64,000 nt of DNA from Suillus spraguei (GCA_016800925.1 JABCPU010000135.1:62001-126000), one strand, 5' to 3'. Shown: positions 12,834 through 25,206, counted from the stretch's first letter. Notes: generated from the sequence alone by a model not told the origin. Translations and numbers: made by a program.

Positions 12834-12844
12834 AAGATTAAAGT
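12834..12844 (+). promoter_or_regulatory. Putative self-priming primer-binding site of A2
   Basis: AAGATTAAAGT lies one base after the LTR end and is the exact reverse complement of ACTTTAATCTT inside the LTR at 12563-12573. This matches the Tf1/sushi arrangement, in which the 5' end of the transcript primes its own reverse transcription. Confidence 0.6.
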
Positions 12845-12964
12845 CCTTTTGATCGTCAACTATCTAGTCTTCAACCCCAAAAGAACTTGATAAAAGCCCT
12901 AACGGACAGCAAGACCGTGCGTGTAGGCACTGAGAAAGAATAACTCACCAGACGAGTCATCATC

Positions 12965-13791
12965 ATGGCTACCACCAAAGAATTCGAATATAAAATGGTC
13001 TCCCAACCGGTTTTGACGGAGATCGTGAAAACTCTCAGGAATTCATCCAATCATGCAATCTATGCTTCGATATCAATGAAAAGCTTTACACCACTGATAA
13101 GCAGAAAATTATTTCCATTATATCCTTCATGACCGAGAAAAACGCCAAATCTTGGAAAGAACAATTCCTTGCTCATGCTCAGTCAACCGATACTTCTGGA
13201 CAAAAAGTCGGTTATGGGATGTTGAAGGATTTCATGAAAAGTTTCAATGAAGCTTTCGAACCAGTGGATACCAAAGGGACCGCATTAACAAAGCTCAGGG
13301 ACCTCAAACAAGGAAGCGGCGATCTCCACACCTATATCGCTGATTTCGAGGCAGTTGCAGCCAAGGCCCACATCACCGACGATGCAACAAAGATTCAGTT
13401 CTTCCAAGACAGCCTCAATCTAGGTATCCTAACCAAGCTCTTTGCACCAGGTGATGTCTCAGAGGTATTCTGCAACATTGTATTGCAATGTGTTTCCATC
13501 GACAACTCCCACCAATGCCTTCTGGCATTATGAGCATGTCATGCTCCGCAGAAGAAGAAGAACTATGGAAACGCACGTTACATGCCAAGTCGAGATTCAA
13601 ATGCAATGGTAGTAGATTGAATCTCCGATATGGAAAGATCCGAGTGTATGAAGAAAGGACAATGCTTTGGATGCAAGAAGACCGGACATCACATTCATAA
13701 CTGTCCTGAAAGGAAGAAGACTCCGCTCCATCAAACCAAAGTCAAAAACGAAGAAGATGAAACAGTGAGGCGGATTATAGAGGATTTTTAA
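12965..13791 (+). pseudogene. gag: Gag of chromovirus A2, frameshifted
   Basis: Starts like the A1 and A3 Gag (MATTKEFEYK at 12965) but loses frame within a dozen codons where one base is missing compared with A1. The correct frame reappears at 13129 (FMTEKNAKSWKEQFLAHAQS), runs through the capsid-like region ADFEAVAAKAHITDDATKIQ and breaks again near 13530. The zinc knuckle is still visible near 13670 as CFGCKKTGHHIHNC across a frame change. The frame ends at TAA 13791. A nucleocapsid/capsid relic, not functional. Confidence 0.75.
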
Positions 13792-14500
13792 ATTGGAGAA
13801 ACAAGGACTCGACGTATGTTTCTCCCAATATACTACTAAGGCTTGTACATGCTGTAGGTGAAAGAAAAGAACTTCATATCCCTATCACTCTTCACTTGCG
13901 TACCCGCTTAAAATCCGTCGACACTACCGCTGTCATCAATTCCGGCGCAGCAGGAACATTTATTTCTGAGGAGTTCGTGAAACTCCATCAAATCACACAA
14001 CGAAAATTTAAGACACCATTTTGAGTCACTACAGCAGATGGAACTCTTATCAAGGGAGGGCCGATCACGCACTACTGTCTCCTAGTGGTTAAAATTGATG
14101 AACGAACCATGTATGGAAAGTTCAATATCACTAAACTAGGATGAAGAGATCAAATCCTTCTGGGAATCCTGTGGTTACGTGCCATGAACCCCAGTATAGA
14201 TTGGGCCGCCAAAACACTCGTCCTCCCTCGAACAACGAAGTCTGATGAAATTGAAATCGACTTGGATACAGATTGGAGGAAGAATGGGCTACCCCCGGCT
14301 TTCCACTGTCATCCCAAGAAATGGCAAAATTCACAACTTCCAAAACCCCTTGTTGCCCCTTCTATTAACATTCCTGATGTTCCAAGAGATCCAGAACCTG
14401 AAATACGAATGCCATGTACTACAAACCCTACCCCCCATGTACAACTGCCGAGAGCAGAATCACCGATTCTCCATGCAGAGAAGCGTATGGACATAGGACA
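13792..14500 (+). pseudogene. pol: Protease and start of Pol of chromovirus A2, truncated
   Basis: Aspartic protease region similar to A1: VDTTAVINSGAAGTFISEEF, where the catalytic Asp-Ser-Gly is changed to Asn-Ser-Gly. Two in-frame TGA codons occur. The first lies at CCATTTTGAGTC, where A1 has CGA; the second follows KFNITKLG. Downstream, LRAMNPSIDWAAKTLVLP and the linker are readable. Similarity to A1 stops near 14490-14500, so reverse transcriptase, integrase and the 3' LTR are all missing. Confidence 0.7.
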
Positions 14501-15462
14501 GACAGTAAATCTTGCTTGAGGATGCCAAATGGGTTCGTGGAGATTGCCGAAGATCACCGCTTCACGGGAAAGTTGCCGTAGTACAGCCGCTAAGCTGCAA
14601 CAAGGTTTCCGGAGTGCGGAACAATACCATTAGATAGGGGTAAATGCATGGTAAAGTAGGACGGTGAAGCCGAAGGGTAAGGATAATGTTTCAAGCTCAG
14701 CGTGAATTTGTTTGTTACAGCAGGCATCCACAAAGTTTCTTGGAAGTGTCATCTCACAAAAATACATGTAAAGATCACTGACTTTGAGGCACATCAGTGG
14801 ATGCAATTGATACCTTGTAATGACCCGTGGTCATGCCTTTGGGAATAGTACTAGTAGGTGGCACAAATACCAATTCAGTATGTTGGTAGCCTTCCATTAA
14901 GGTCCCTAATCATTTTCTGAACCTGATCTATCAGCTGGTTGAATCTGGGGCAGGAGTATGAAGGTGACATACCAATGATGGAACTTCCTTGTAACTCCAG
15001 CATTCCCAGGTCGTTGCTGTCTTGTGTTGTTGCAAAAGAGACATACTTAGTCATGTTGCTGAAGTATCAGCATCAGAATCCTTGCTTGTAAACCCTGAAT
15101 TGAGTGTAAGAAGGGCAGAACTTACCATAGAGATAGAAGATCCAGAGGACAATATTTGTTTTATTTAACTACCAACTGGCTGCCTGTTTAATGATTAACA
15201 GGGGCTGTATTGTCAGTGGCTCCTTTAATTAGGAATCAGTTGAACAGATACAAAATTATTTTGTCCTCATGGGTTTTTGGTTTATCTTGGAAGCTCATGG
15301 TGTGATTTATCAGGTTCAAGTATGCCCTTGATATCAACAAGAGTTATCTCCTTCTGAAGCCATATGTTTTGGTGATAAGTGTTCTTTATAAAATCTACTT
15401 CATATTGCTAATGAGATTCAGCTATCTGAAGGCCAGAGATGATCAAGTGCAATGTCACAAGT
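14501..15462. other. Unassigned sequence after truncated A2
   Basis: No frame, repeat or family end that I recognise. The junction with A2 near 14500 has no visible target duplication. Confidence 0.35.
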
Positions 15463-16107
15463 TGTTACGACTATGCAAAACCAGGGGCTACTAAGAAGTC
15501 CTGGCTTTACATGGTGTTGTACTGGAGGGTCAGAAAGTCAAAGGGGCTTGGCCTCAGCTCATGCACTGTGCCCCTTACCCAAGTATGTGCCCTTAATTTT
15601 GGATGAAGTCCAAGGGAGAGTTCTGGTGAAGTCCAGATGGAAAGTCCAGATGAACTCTAAGGCAGGATAGCTCAATAGAGCTCTGATGGACTTCCGAATG
15701 AGCATGGGAACACACCAGAACTATTTCTGGATGACAAGGAATAAAGATAAGACTACTGGAACAAGTTTGAAGTAGAATGGATGGAGGATGGTCTGCCAGA
15801 CAAAGTCCAGGGCAGGATAGGAGTGGAGCTCCAGAGGGAAAGATAAACCATAGATGTTGGAGGATAGGATAGGATAGATCTGGAGGTCCAGAGGTCCAGA
15901 GGTCTGGAGATTGGAAGAGTGGAGGAGCAGAGGAGCAGAGGAGCAGAGGAGCAGAGGAGTGGATGAGTGTAGCTCTGTGGATCTTTAAGGGAAGTGTTGA
16001 CTACTATAGAGGAGTAGGTCTGGATATTATAGAAGGGGAATATAGACTACTCTGGACAAGGTCTGGAATAGAAACAGACAGGATAAGACTACCAAAGGTA
16101 GAGTCGG
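15463..16107 (-). repeat. Family B LTR, truncated (copy B2)
   Basis: Starts TGTTACGACTATGCAAAACC and follows the B pattern, including the GAGGAGCA repeats near 15925-15960. It stops abruptly at 16107, where an oppositely oriented B copy begins. The rest of B2 is not found beyond that copy. Confidence 0.7.
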
Positions 16108-18153
16108 TGTCATATACCGTACATTCAGGTCCAGATCAGATCCGATCCATGGACATCTGGACACCCAATCCATACATCCTAGTCCACCTATCCAATCCAG
16201 CTTACATATCCGATCCACCCATCCACTCCAATCCATATCCATCCACACCTGATCCATATCCATATCCGACCCAGTCCATCCGTCCAATCCATGTCTATAT
16301 CTGATCCGTGTCCATATCCGATACATGTCCATATTCTGTTAAGACCGTACTCAAAGGGTGAAAGATCCAAAAGGCTTTGGCCTCAGTTCGTGCACTGTGC
16401 CCCTTTCCCAAGTAATGCCCCTTATTTCAGAGGGGAGGTATACGTCTGAAGATCCGGAAGGAGTTGCATGACAGATCCAGACATCCGAAGGTATCGGATA
16501 TGATATGTCCGAAGGTTATCTGGAGCGTAGAGACGGAACGAGGATTAAGGCTAGCTTCAGAACAAGTTCCTAACTAGAAGCTAACAGAGGTAGACTATCC
16601 AAAGATAGAGTCAGAGATATAGACTAAAGGATTCAATCCCAAGTCTCGGAAGATGACTAGAGCAGAAAGTAACTCAAGTCCGGAGGAAACAGAATGAGCA
16701 GAATCTAAGATGATATTCGAACTAAGGTTCTACGGAGATCTACAAGTGGTTTATATACTGTAAGTAACTAGCACGGATAATCAAGGAGTCCGGGACTGAG
16801 GGCTATGTATGAAGTATAACAGAAGTCTATTAGTTAATGCACAGCAGATCAGTAAGCACGAGTCGGAAATAAAACACAGGTAACAGATCAATAAGCAGGA
16901 CAGAAATATACACAGCCAGAATACTGGAAACAGGAGGGATGCCGAAAGGAGATAGACGCAGATATATACAGGGGAGTTAGAGTGCGAGAATTGGGCACTT
17001 TCGGATGGGTGATCCAGACAGGATCTGTGGACTGGATGGAAGTATGGTCGATTGGATCTGATCGGATCTGAGATCAGAAATATGGTATATGACATATCCA
17101 ATACATGTCCATATCCAATACATGTCCAATATGTGTCCATATCCGATCCGAGTTCATATCCGAACTATTCCCACGCACCTGCGCATTACCCCTTTTAGAC
17201 TATACCTGTGTTTCCGGCTTTTGACTATCTCTGTGCTTCTGGCTCTTGGTGATCTCTGCCTCCATCTTGATAAGTATTTCGTACAAGTTTCATCTCTGAG
17301 TTCATAGCCTTATGTTCTGCTGTACTTACTAATGTGTTTCCGTATGCTTCAGACATAGCCCCAGACTATCCTTACTTGCCTTCCGGCATGCTACCTACAG
17401 TATATAAACTTGTAGTACAACTCCTGCAGACCTCAGTCTGATCATTACTTTCCTACTTCTGTATATTCCTTTGACTTCTGTATCTTGTTACCATGTCTAT
17501 ATCAATCCGTTTCCGTTCTCACACTTGGGCTCCAGCCCTTGTAAGCCTCCGGTTCAGGCCTATGGGAGTATTCCCTAGCCAGACATTTGACCCTTTGTTA
17601 TAATATGCTTTCTGGACTTCATCCAACTCCTGTCTTTATCTCTGTTCATCTCCAGCTCTACCTATGGTAGTCTTCCTCTGTTTGTTTCTACTCTGGACTA
17701 CATCCGTAGTAGCCTATACTCTCCTTATGTAATCTCCGGACCTACTCTTCTACAGTAGGGCAATACTTCCCCTAGATCCACAGAGCTCCGCTCCTTGCTC
17801 CTCTGCTCCTTGTCCTCCGGTCCTCTGGTCCTATCCTATCCTATCCTTGACCTCCTGTGGATCATCTTTCCCCCTGGAGCTTCGCTTCTATCCTGCCCTA
17901 GACTTTGTCCGTCTGGTAGTTTGTCAGTGCTCCTCTGAGCAGTTTAGTCCAGAGTTCATCTGGAGTTCCCTTCTGGACTTCACCAGAACTCCCCCTCGGA
18001 CTTCATACAAAATTAGGGGCACATACTCGTATAAGGGGCCCAGCGCATGAGCTGAGGCCAAGCCCCCTTGAACTATGTAGTTATGACCCTCCAGTACACC
18101 CCCATGCTGAGCTGGAACTTCTTAGCAGCCTCCGGTTTGGCATGGCCATAACA
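16108..18153 (+). repeat. Family B LTR, opposite orientation, split by C2 (copy B3)
   Basis: Begins TGTCATATACCGTACATTC and ends GGCCATAACA, the reverse complement of the B1 and B6 ends. It is interrupted at 16337-17094 by a family C LTR and resumes at 17095. Read on this strand it has GTATATAAAC near 17400, a good TATA box. No target duplication flanks it (GTCGG before, GCACC after), and it meets B2 head to head, which suggests rearrangement rather than simple insertion. Confidence 0.7.
16337..17094 (-). repeat. Solo LTR, family C, nested in B3 (copy C2)
   Basis: 758 bp from TGTTAAGACCGTACTC to GGTATATGACA. Flanks TATTC (16332-16336) and TATCC (17095-17099) match at four of five bases, consistent with an aged target duplication. 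Confidence 0.75.
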
Positions 18154-18166
18154 GCACCCCACAGAA

Positions 18167-18490
18167 GTCATAACTTCTAACCTGCCTTGAAGTCACATAT
18201 TCTGTGGTCATTGCAAAACTGACTTTCCATTAGAATGCCATGTATTGCAATGGGACTAATACCATACATACGACAAAGTAAGGATGAGCTCTTGAATCGA
18301 AGCTATTGCACTATGGTGGCTTGCACATTCTGATGTGTCATGACTTCTAACTTGCCTTGAAGTCACATGACCCTCAGATTCTGCGGTCATTGTAAAACCG
18401 ACTTTCCATTATAATGCCTTGTATTGCTATGGGAATGACACCATACATATGAGAAAATGAGGATGAGCTCTTAATTTGGGGCCACTACAC
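18167..18490. repeat. Two-copy direct tandem repeat, period about 170 bp
   Basis: The block starting GTCATAACTTCTAACCTGCC at 18167 recurs at 18337 as GTCATGACTTCTAACTTGCC and continues in parallel (TTGAAGTCACAT, GACTTTCCATTA, GGATGAGCTCTT). The copies have diverged moderately. No coding content is seen. Confidence 0.7.
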
Positions 18491-18499
18491 TACCGTATA

Positions 18500-19373
18500 T
18501 TGTAAGCTACAATGTCACTATACTTTAGCTCTGTCGTTTATGCTTCCTGCAAATTTAGATTTAGAGGGTAATGTATGAAAAACTAAAATCTGTGACTCGA
18601 TAAATAAGGAAAAGCAAAATTATATCCGTCTACAGGTCTCGTGACTACAATATCAAGGACTCATCGATTCACTGATGATCTTCTTCATTTGTGCCAGCAA
18701 CTCGAAGCATGCACAGTTTTTACTTGACTTATCATCACAACTTTGTAAATTTTGCACTCAACTACAAAGAGAAGAAACACTTAATGCTAGACAGACCTCT
18801 CTAGATCAAATTTTCTTCGTATAATTAGAGGTAATTTGATGTCACACTTTTGGCGGAGGTTACATTATGTCACGAAAGTGTGGTGTTGCATATCTCTCAT
18901 AATGCATGAACTTTTGGCGGTCCCGACCGTATGCATTATGAGCGAATCAACTGTAGCAACATCGCGTCTTCTATGAACGGTCACATTTGTCTGATATATA
19001 AACTCTGCAAGTGAAGGCCCGCGCTCCATCAGAACGAGGAACGATATATTAGTTTGATGGGTCCACCAGGTCATGCACCTGCTGCCGTTCTTAATTCATT
19101 CATATTGTTGTATGTAGTCCAACTCGATTGGCGCTCAGGCGCTGCAGGACCGTTATATCTATTTACAAATGTGTGCATGTTCTTTGGCCCATTGGCAGTC
19201 GACATAGGTGCGGACAAGTCAGTCAAAAACGCAATGTGAACATTGTTTATTTTCAAGACCAAATGGTTAATTGAAAAACCAGAGTATATCTTAACTGGGA
19301 AGTATGGGGTGAAAGTCTTCAAGTCTATATACAGGATGTACGCCGGTAGTCACGGGTATCTGCATCCTCGCGG
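18500..19373. other. Intergenic, no gene seen
   Basis: AT-rich DNA downstream of the transporter gene. A small inverted repeat around TTTTGGCGG/CCGCCAAAA-like words lies near 18850-18920. Nothing else can be supported. Confidence 0.4.
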
Positions 19374-22100
19374 TTAATTTGACAACTTGGCTCTTTCCCG
19401 GATATTGTGATTGCGAATCAATCTGGAATGAAAAGTGAGTCCCATGTCGTGAAACATGCGGGCTGACACGCACAAAGACGAAACCGAGCCCAAAGCAGCG
19501 CAGACGAGCGGGATCAGAAAAACAGGACGTAGGCCAAGGGTTGCCGCATCCATCACCTCCTGCCGGATGCTGGAAGGCAGCGAGTCGATGGCAGTCACGC
19601 TCTGTTTGACAGCAGAAACGACCTCCGGTGAAAGACCAGCAACGTGGGACAACTGAGTGCTAAGGCCATTGTTGAAGATTGCGCCGGCAATACTGTGCAA
19701 ATATGGGCGTCAGATCATCAATCACATTGATAGAAAAATGGCCCATGCCTTAGTCCAATAATTGCTCCGAAATACGACACGAACGTCTAATGACTTATTT
19801 AGCAATGCACCCTTGTTTGAATTTATAAACGCACCAAAATAGCGGAGGCCTGAGCTACATCATCTGGCCTGTCTGCCCACTCGGCCTGCTCAAATAAGTG
19901 TCACGTTCACTTTAGATTGGAGACGTGACGCACTTGAACCGCAACGTAAGTCGACTGATAGGAACCTCCTAGAGAACGTTGACATGGGCCGCAAAAGAAA
20001 ACAATAGACTGATTTCTCACCAAGACCAACCTAAGAGAAATTATTATTAAGAAAGGAATGTTGAACAAAACTTGTACGGACACCGAGCAATATTTGATAC
20101 CCAAGAAGCTTTGGAGATGCAGTTGTGGCTTCCACTGTGAAGAGTAGTGCGGCGCCTGCTACGGATATGAGAGGTAGAAAAAGCATCAGATGCCAATAAC
20201 GTCCTGTGCCCTGACAGAAATCAATTAGAGCACAAGTGATGAGATGGCATCGTGTGTAGGGCACGCACGGAAGTGATTCCCGAAGCACCAGCTGAAGCTA
20301 GTTCATCATATTAGGACGACGAAAATCAGAATATCATGACAACTTACAAATGACGAACGACAACATTAGGGGCAAAATATCAATGCCAGACTGGACACTG
20401 CTCCGGCCATTGATCTGGTACCTGGAGACAAAGCGTTATCACAAATACCTTTTTGCGAGGAATTTGGTCAATACCACAATGGTAGATAGTACTGCAAGAA
20501 ATGAATATGGAGTCAAACAACATTCATCAATACAATGACTTACGACTGAAATAATGAGCGTCGTTAATAAAAAGAACTAAACGTGAATGTCAGTCATGGA
20601 AAGAGCATGCAATATATTTCGGCGCTATGATCTTACCCCTTCTAGGCATGCGCCAGTTTGCGTGTTCCGTTTAAAGAACTCAAACGGGACTAGTGCCTGC
20701 ATCTTTCGGTGCCACTCCCACAACAGGAACGATATTACAAGGACGCCAAAGATGCATAACGGTACAATTACAGCCACGCTCTTCCACGGATGGACGGACC
20801 CGCCCCATTCCAAACCCAATAAAAGGCAAGTAGAAAAGGCGAGACATAGGGCAGTTCCCATCCAATCAAGAGTCCTGTGTGAAGGGTCAACACACGAACT
20901 GCATACTTTAGAAGGCGCCTACAGATTGAGTCGCGTCAAGAGACGATGGCCAGAAAGAGACGTGACTGAGGCGCGATATGGGAGCCAGAAAAACATCGCG
21001 GCAGCACTGAGGACTCCGAACTGAAGAAGGATGTCAATGATGATCAATAGTGAGAAAAACGTGACTGCTTACAGGAAGGTTAATATAAAAACACCACCTC
21101 CATGATACACGATCTGTGACGGATCAGCAAAACATCTCGGAGTATGTAGCCAGACAGACCAGTGAATACGCCACCTGTGCTTGCCATAAGATTGCTGATC
21201 GTATCAAGAGCCAAACAAATACACACCTAAGAGAGGGCCTACTATACTAGAAATGGCAATCAAACCCCCAAATATTCCGAATAGAACGGGTCGGTCCTCT
21301 AGTCGGGTGAACTAACCATTACGTCAATAAAACAAGGGAGTATGTAATAATTATGTGATTATACCTACAGTTGCTATTGTGGCAATGGAGCATATGGTGA
21401 TCCTGTATTGAAAATTAAGAAATGTGCGCACATTGCACGCTAGTATCATACCCAGCAGCTCCACACCCGGCCACCGCTCGCCCAAGAATGAGCACATTCA
21501 TTGAAGGAGCCTAAGTACTGAGTTAATTTAGTAATTGATGTAGGAGTGTTATACGTACGACACCGCAGAGAAGTGAACCGATTTCAAACAAAAGAATGGA
21601 TGCCAGGTAGACAGGCTTGATCGGCAGCGTCGCTACGAGTTGACCGACGCATAACATTAAACCAGCCTCAGTTAAAAAGTCTGCAAACAATTAGTAAAAC
21701 TCAAAGCAGTAACAAAATTGCCTAACATGCGGCTGCAACCCATGTCGCAAGATCCAAAGAATCGAAGACGGATACGATGCGAGGAAGGGCGGTGGCAACC
21801 TGAGGAAGAAATGGGTCAAGATAGATCAAAGAGACCTGGGTAGAATAATGACAATAGTTTGGTCCAGATTAACCAAGAATACGGAGAGTAGAAGGGCACT
21901 GGTCATTAACGAATAAATTAGCTTTGTCTACGTAAAAAAATATTGTGAAGGACCGACGAGAATACGAGAATTAATTCGACGCCATGCAAGTGCTTTTTCG
22001 AACTTGATTCAGTTCTGTGTTCGAGATCCTTTGGTTCAGCACGGTTTTCAAGTTTTAGGGATTGCTCTTCGACAGGAAATGTCGTGTCAGATGCCGACAT
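19374..22100 (-). CDS. MFS transporter, DHA2 (14-helix drug:H+ antiporter) type
   Basis: A plasma-membrane exporter of the major facilitator superfamily, likely for drugs, toxins or metabolites. The ATG at 22100 opens a hydrophilic leader (MSASDTTFPVEEQSLKLENR) before helix 1. Spliced exons give FLVNLDQTIV, VATALPRIVSVFDSLDLAT, APSMNVLILGRAVAGCGAAG, TRLEDRPVLFGIFGGLIAIS and, across a 46-nt intron, DRVSWRWCFYINLP, the DHA2 hallmark. Later come LLLGLEWGG, ALVPFEFFKRNTQTGA and LLGYQILLGV. The final exon (about 19374-19700) carries IAGAIFNNGL and the last helix. There are at least nine introns. A few exons in the middle could not be placed, so completeness is likely but unproven. Confidence 0.8.
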
Positions 22101-22649
22101 GGATAAGTAGGTGGATTGAGTGGCGAAGAGGGATGCACGACTTTGAAACGTTATAGCTCCTCGGCTTCATGTTATTCACCGGGACTGATTCTATTCCCGC
22201 ACAGCACCTAATCAAGACACGAGGAAGTTCGCAACTTGCCCGATAATGATCGCCGTTAAGAATGAACCGGATGCCAAGGTTCGAATTCAGTCTGCTAAGT
22301 ATCAGCGCTGAGGCATCAAGATGATGGTAACCACATTAATGATAGTATCATAGAGTAATTCCTGACCTGAATTAGTAGACCAGCTAGAGTGAGGAAGAGT
22401 GTGGAGGATCTGATGTTGAACATTCTCTCACAGCATCGCATGTGATCCCAAATGGTGACCTCCTCACATGCACAAATAGTAGAAAACTTTGATCATCATT
22501 GTAAACTCAGCCCCGAAAACGTTCCGTTGGTTTCAGGTGATGCTGTGCGATGCCATGATCATGTACAGCCCCAGCACTCGTGCGATCATCTAGTCTAATT
22601 CAAAATTTCACTGCGAGCTTCAAGTTCTCTGAACGCTTTACATCGAGTC
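22101..22649. other. Intergenic between MFS gene and membrane-protein pseudogene
   Basis: No supported feature. Confidence 0.4.
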
Positions 22650-23448
22650 ATGTCCACACGTCAATATAATGTAACAATATTCATAACTCTTGCACTAGGA
22701 ATACCATTCTTACTGACTGGCACGGTGTTTTCATCGTTTCTCGTACCGATTCTCATTACATTACTTCTCCTCAAACACGCCGCGACTCGCCCGATTTTTA
22801 TACTCAATATACTCGGAATCCTTCTGGGGGCAGTCAACATCTGCCTTTTGATACCGATGACTGAGGAAGTTCATTCCATGCTGTCCCCAGCAATTGCAAC
22901 AATGCCTGCTCTTACTTTCTTGTACGTTGCAGTGTACTACTTATCCCGATCACCTTAGAAGTGATTCGCACCATGAATTTATCGATCTTTCTCATGCTGG
23001 GAACTTTGTTGCCGCAGGAGGGAGATTGGCGAGTGCACAATGCGTCCATCAATTGCAAATTATATATCCACGATGTCTAATTATATCATCTTCTAGGCGA
23101 TCGGCTGGCCGTTTACGGCCACTCTTTCTCATCGCGCTCAACGTGACCCTATCTTTAGTAAAACAATCTCGTTCGTCCGCGCGAGTATTGTGTACATGAT
23201 CAATAATTGTGTCAACATCGTCGTCGTCGTATTTGCCACCATATGTTCGATTGGTTCGCATAGATTGGAGGAATTCCTTCCTCCTTCTAGGTCGTTGTTT
23301 GTATGATCACCCTGGGAAGACGCCCACTCAGGGTATTCACAACTTCAAATCAATCAACTTGGCGGAGGGCATTGAGCTTCAACTTGAAACTAAGCAGTCT
23401 GTCATGTCGTCAGCTGATAAGGGAGCGCGTGCGGGCACGTCAAAGTAA
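22650..23448 (+). pseudogene. Decayed paralogue of the 3.3-kb membrane protein
   Basis: The first 90 codons match the 3332 gene closely (GIPFLLTGTVFSSFLVPILI; ILNILGILLGAVNIC; EEVHSMLSPA). After about 22950 the frame is lost: the counterpart of PRRTTPKVKYW is missing and later blocks fall in different frames (FLIALNVTLSLVKQS; LPPYVRLVRIDWRN, where the intact copy reads NNYVNIIGVVFATIWS in another frame). The tail (GKTPTQGIHNFKSINLAEGI) is recognisable to the stop at 23448. Several indels make it non-functional. Confidence 0.7.
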
Positions 23449-24495
23449 CGTATATGTTTGTGAGCGATACTCAACCTGGCTTAGCTCTGCATTGGAGGAA
23501 CTGATGAGACTTGATTATATCGCATCATATCCCGGATAAATTATAGCTTACAGCATGCTTCTTGCTCCGTGAATTTTCATATAGCCGCTTACACCAAACA
23601 GAGGCCCTCCATTTTGTAAATTTCTAACCTGACTTGGGTCTGCGGGGCAGTGACGAGATCCTGGAATCGCACCGCGCGTACTGACCTGCGACTAGCCGCA
23701 CATGGTGGTGCTTATTACTAACTGCAAGTGACCTTGTCGGCAACGAAGCTCTCGCTGTGCAAGACACTACAATGTTATCACAAGTAAGTTTTTCAAGTTG
23801 CTCATCATCCGAGTCAAACAGGCTAGTGGCACTTAGTTTCTGCAACTCTAGCATTCTAGCACGATCGCCGTCTCTTCGTTTCCGTCGAAAACAATGGTTT
23901 TTGGTTCATATGACAATGATGATCCATCCCGGCTGTCGATCACACCACTCCACAGTCAGAGTCCTTTTATTAATGCATATTTACACACATGCTTGTGAGC
24001 CTCGAGCCAATCTATCTCTATGTAGTGTTCGTTCGATGGTGGCATAGACACCTCAGTGTCCTGCAGAGCACTTCGTAGTTTAGATAAAAATATATCAGGA
24101 GTGCGCTCGAGACATGAAATAAGGTAACTGTAACAGTTAGGTGTTACATTCAAAACACTTTTGCGCCCTCACTGCAACTTCCTGAGCCCTTCAAATCTTC
24201 ATATACATACCCAAAGGGTAAGAGGATTAATTACTTTCCAGCCACAGATATTGCTTCAGGCTTGAATGTCGTATTGTGCAAATAACAATCAATTTCACGG
24301 ACTGCAAGAAACTGCGGAAGAAGGCTTATATCATGGGTAAGCTCTCATCATTCTCATCCAGTCATCCGCTTGGGTTTCAGATGTGGAATTCAGTGCGTAG
24401 CATAAAGTGGTGTGTGGGATACAACGCAGGATGCAGAGAGCGAACCCATGTGACGTATGCAGTGGATGAATAACATAATAAAGGAAAATTGCAGA
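23449..24495. other. Intergenic, no gene seen
   Basis: About 1 kb without a supported reading frame, RNA gene or repeat. It includes the 3' flank of RPP1. Confidence 0.4.
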
Positions 24496-25105
24496 TTAGT
24501 CGAACAACCCGAAGCCCTGTGGAACAAGTATCAGCAACCCGTGGCTACTGGAAAAGGCGGTTGAAGTACGTACCATGTCGTCGTCTGACTCCTCTTTTGC
24601 TTCTTCCTTCTTCTCCTCTTCTTTTGGTGCCTCAGCGGCAGCGGCACCACCACCAGCAGCAGCAGCAACGGGTGCGCCGACAGCCGGTGCACCTCCACCA
24701 GCACCGACATTTGATAGCAGATCCTTCACATTCTTTCCCTCCAAAGCCTTAGCAAGGAGAGATGCCCAGATTGGCTCGAGCTCGACCGAGGCGGCGTCAG
24801 TCAAGGCGATTATTTTGTCAGCCTGCATGTGCCTCTTGAGCTAAGACAGATATGGATATGAAACCTAGACACGCACGGTGATTTCAATACCCTCATCGGC
24901 GAGGATAAGTGCGGCGTAAGTCGCAGCAAGTTCTACAGAGGCCTGCACGTCGCAAAGGGAACAAAGTGTTAGCGATCGTGATGATAGAAGTACTACATCC
25001 AAAGTGTGGGTTGTCGATCCATCACTCGGATTCAGATTGTTTGTATTTTAAAACGATCCTGCAGCGGATTCTGACCATAACATTGGAAAGACAATAACTT
25101 ACCAT
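24496..25105 (-). CDS. RPP1: 60S acidic ribosomal protein P1
   Basis: Component of the ribosomal P-stalk that recruits and activates translational GTPases. The spliced protein is about 110 residues, the usual P1 length. The first exon holds only the ATG (25103-25105). Exon 2 gives [18 protein letters not shown] and IEIT. Exon 3 starts [19 protein letters not shown] and includes [18 protein letters not shown], then an Ala/Gly-rich hinge and the acidic run [17 protein letters not shown] 56-nt intron separates this from a 21-nt last exon (24496-24516) encoding GFGLFD and the stop, completing the invariant stalk tail. It is divergent from eIF3g with 160 bp between start codons. Confidence 0.95.
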
Positions 25106-25198
25106 TGAAGAAGGTGATTTTGGTGTGAGCTTGGGGACGTCGAGGGCGATGTGGACACTAGTACTAGTGATCTCGTGGATGAGGCTGCAAAATTCCGA

Positions 25199-25206
25199 TC
25201 ACGTGA
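25199..25206. promoter_or_regulatory. CACGTG palindrome in the RPP1/eIF3g divergent promoter
   Basis: TCACGTGA lies between the two start codons. CACGTG is the core E-box bound by basic helix-loop-helix factors. The regulatory role is inferred only from position. Confidence 0.35.

Noticed and set aside
24575..24844. Plus-strand Ala/Pro/Ser-rich frame
   Set aside because: Antisense shadow of the RPP1 hinge and acidic tail.
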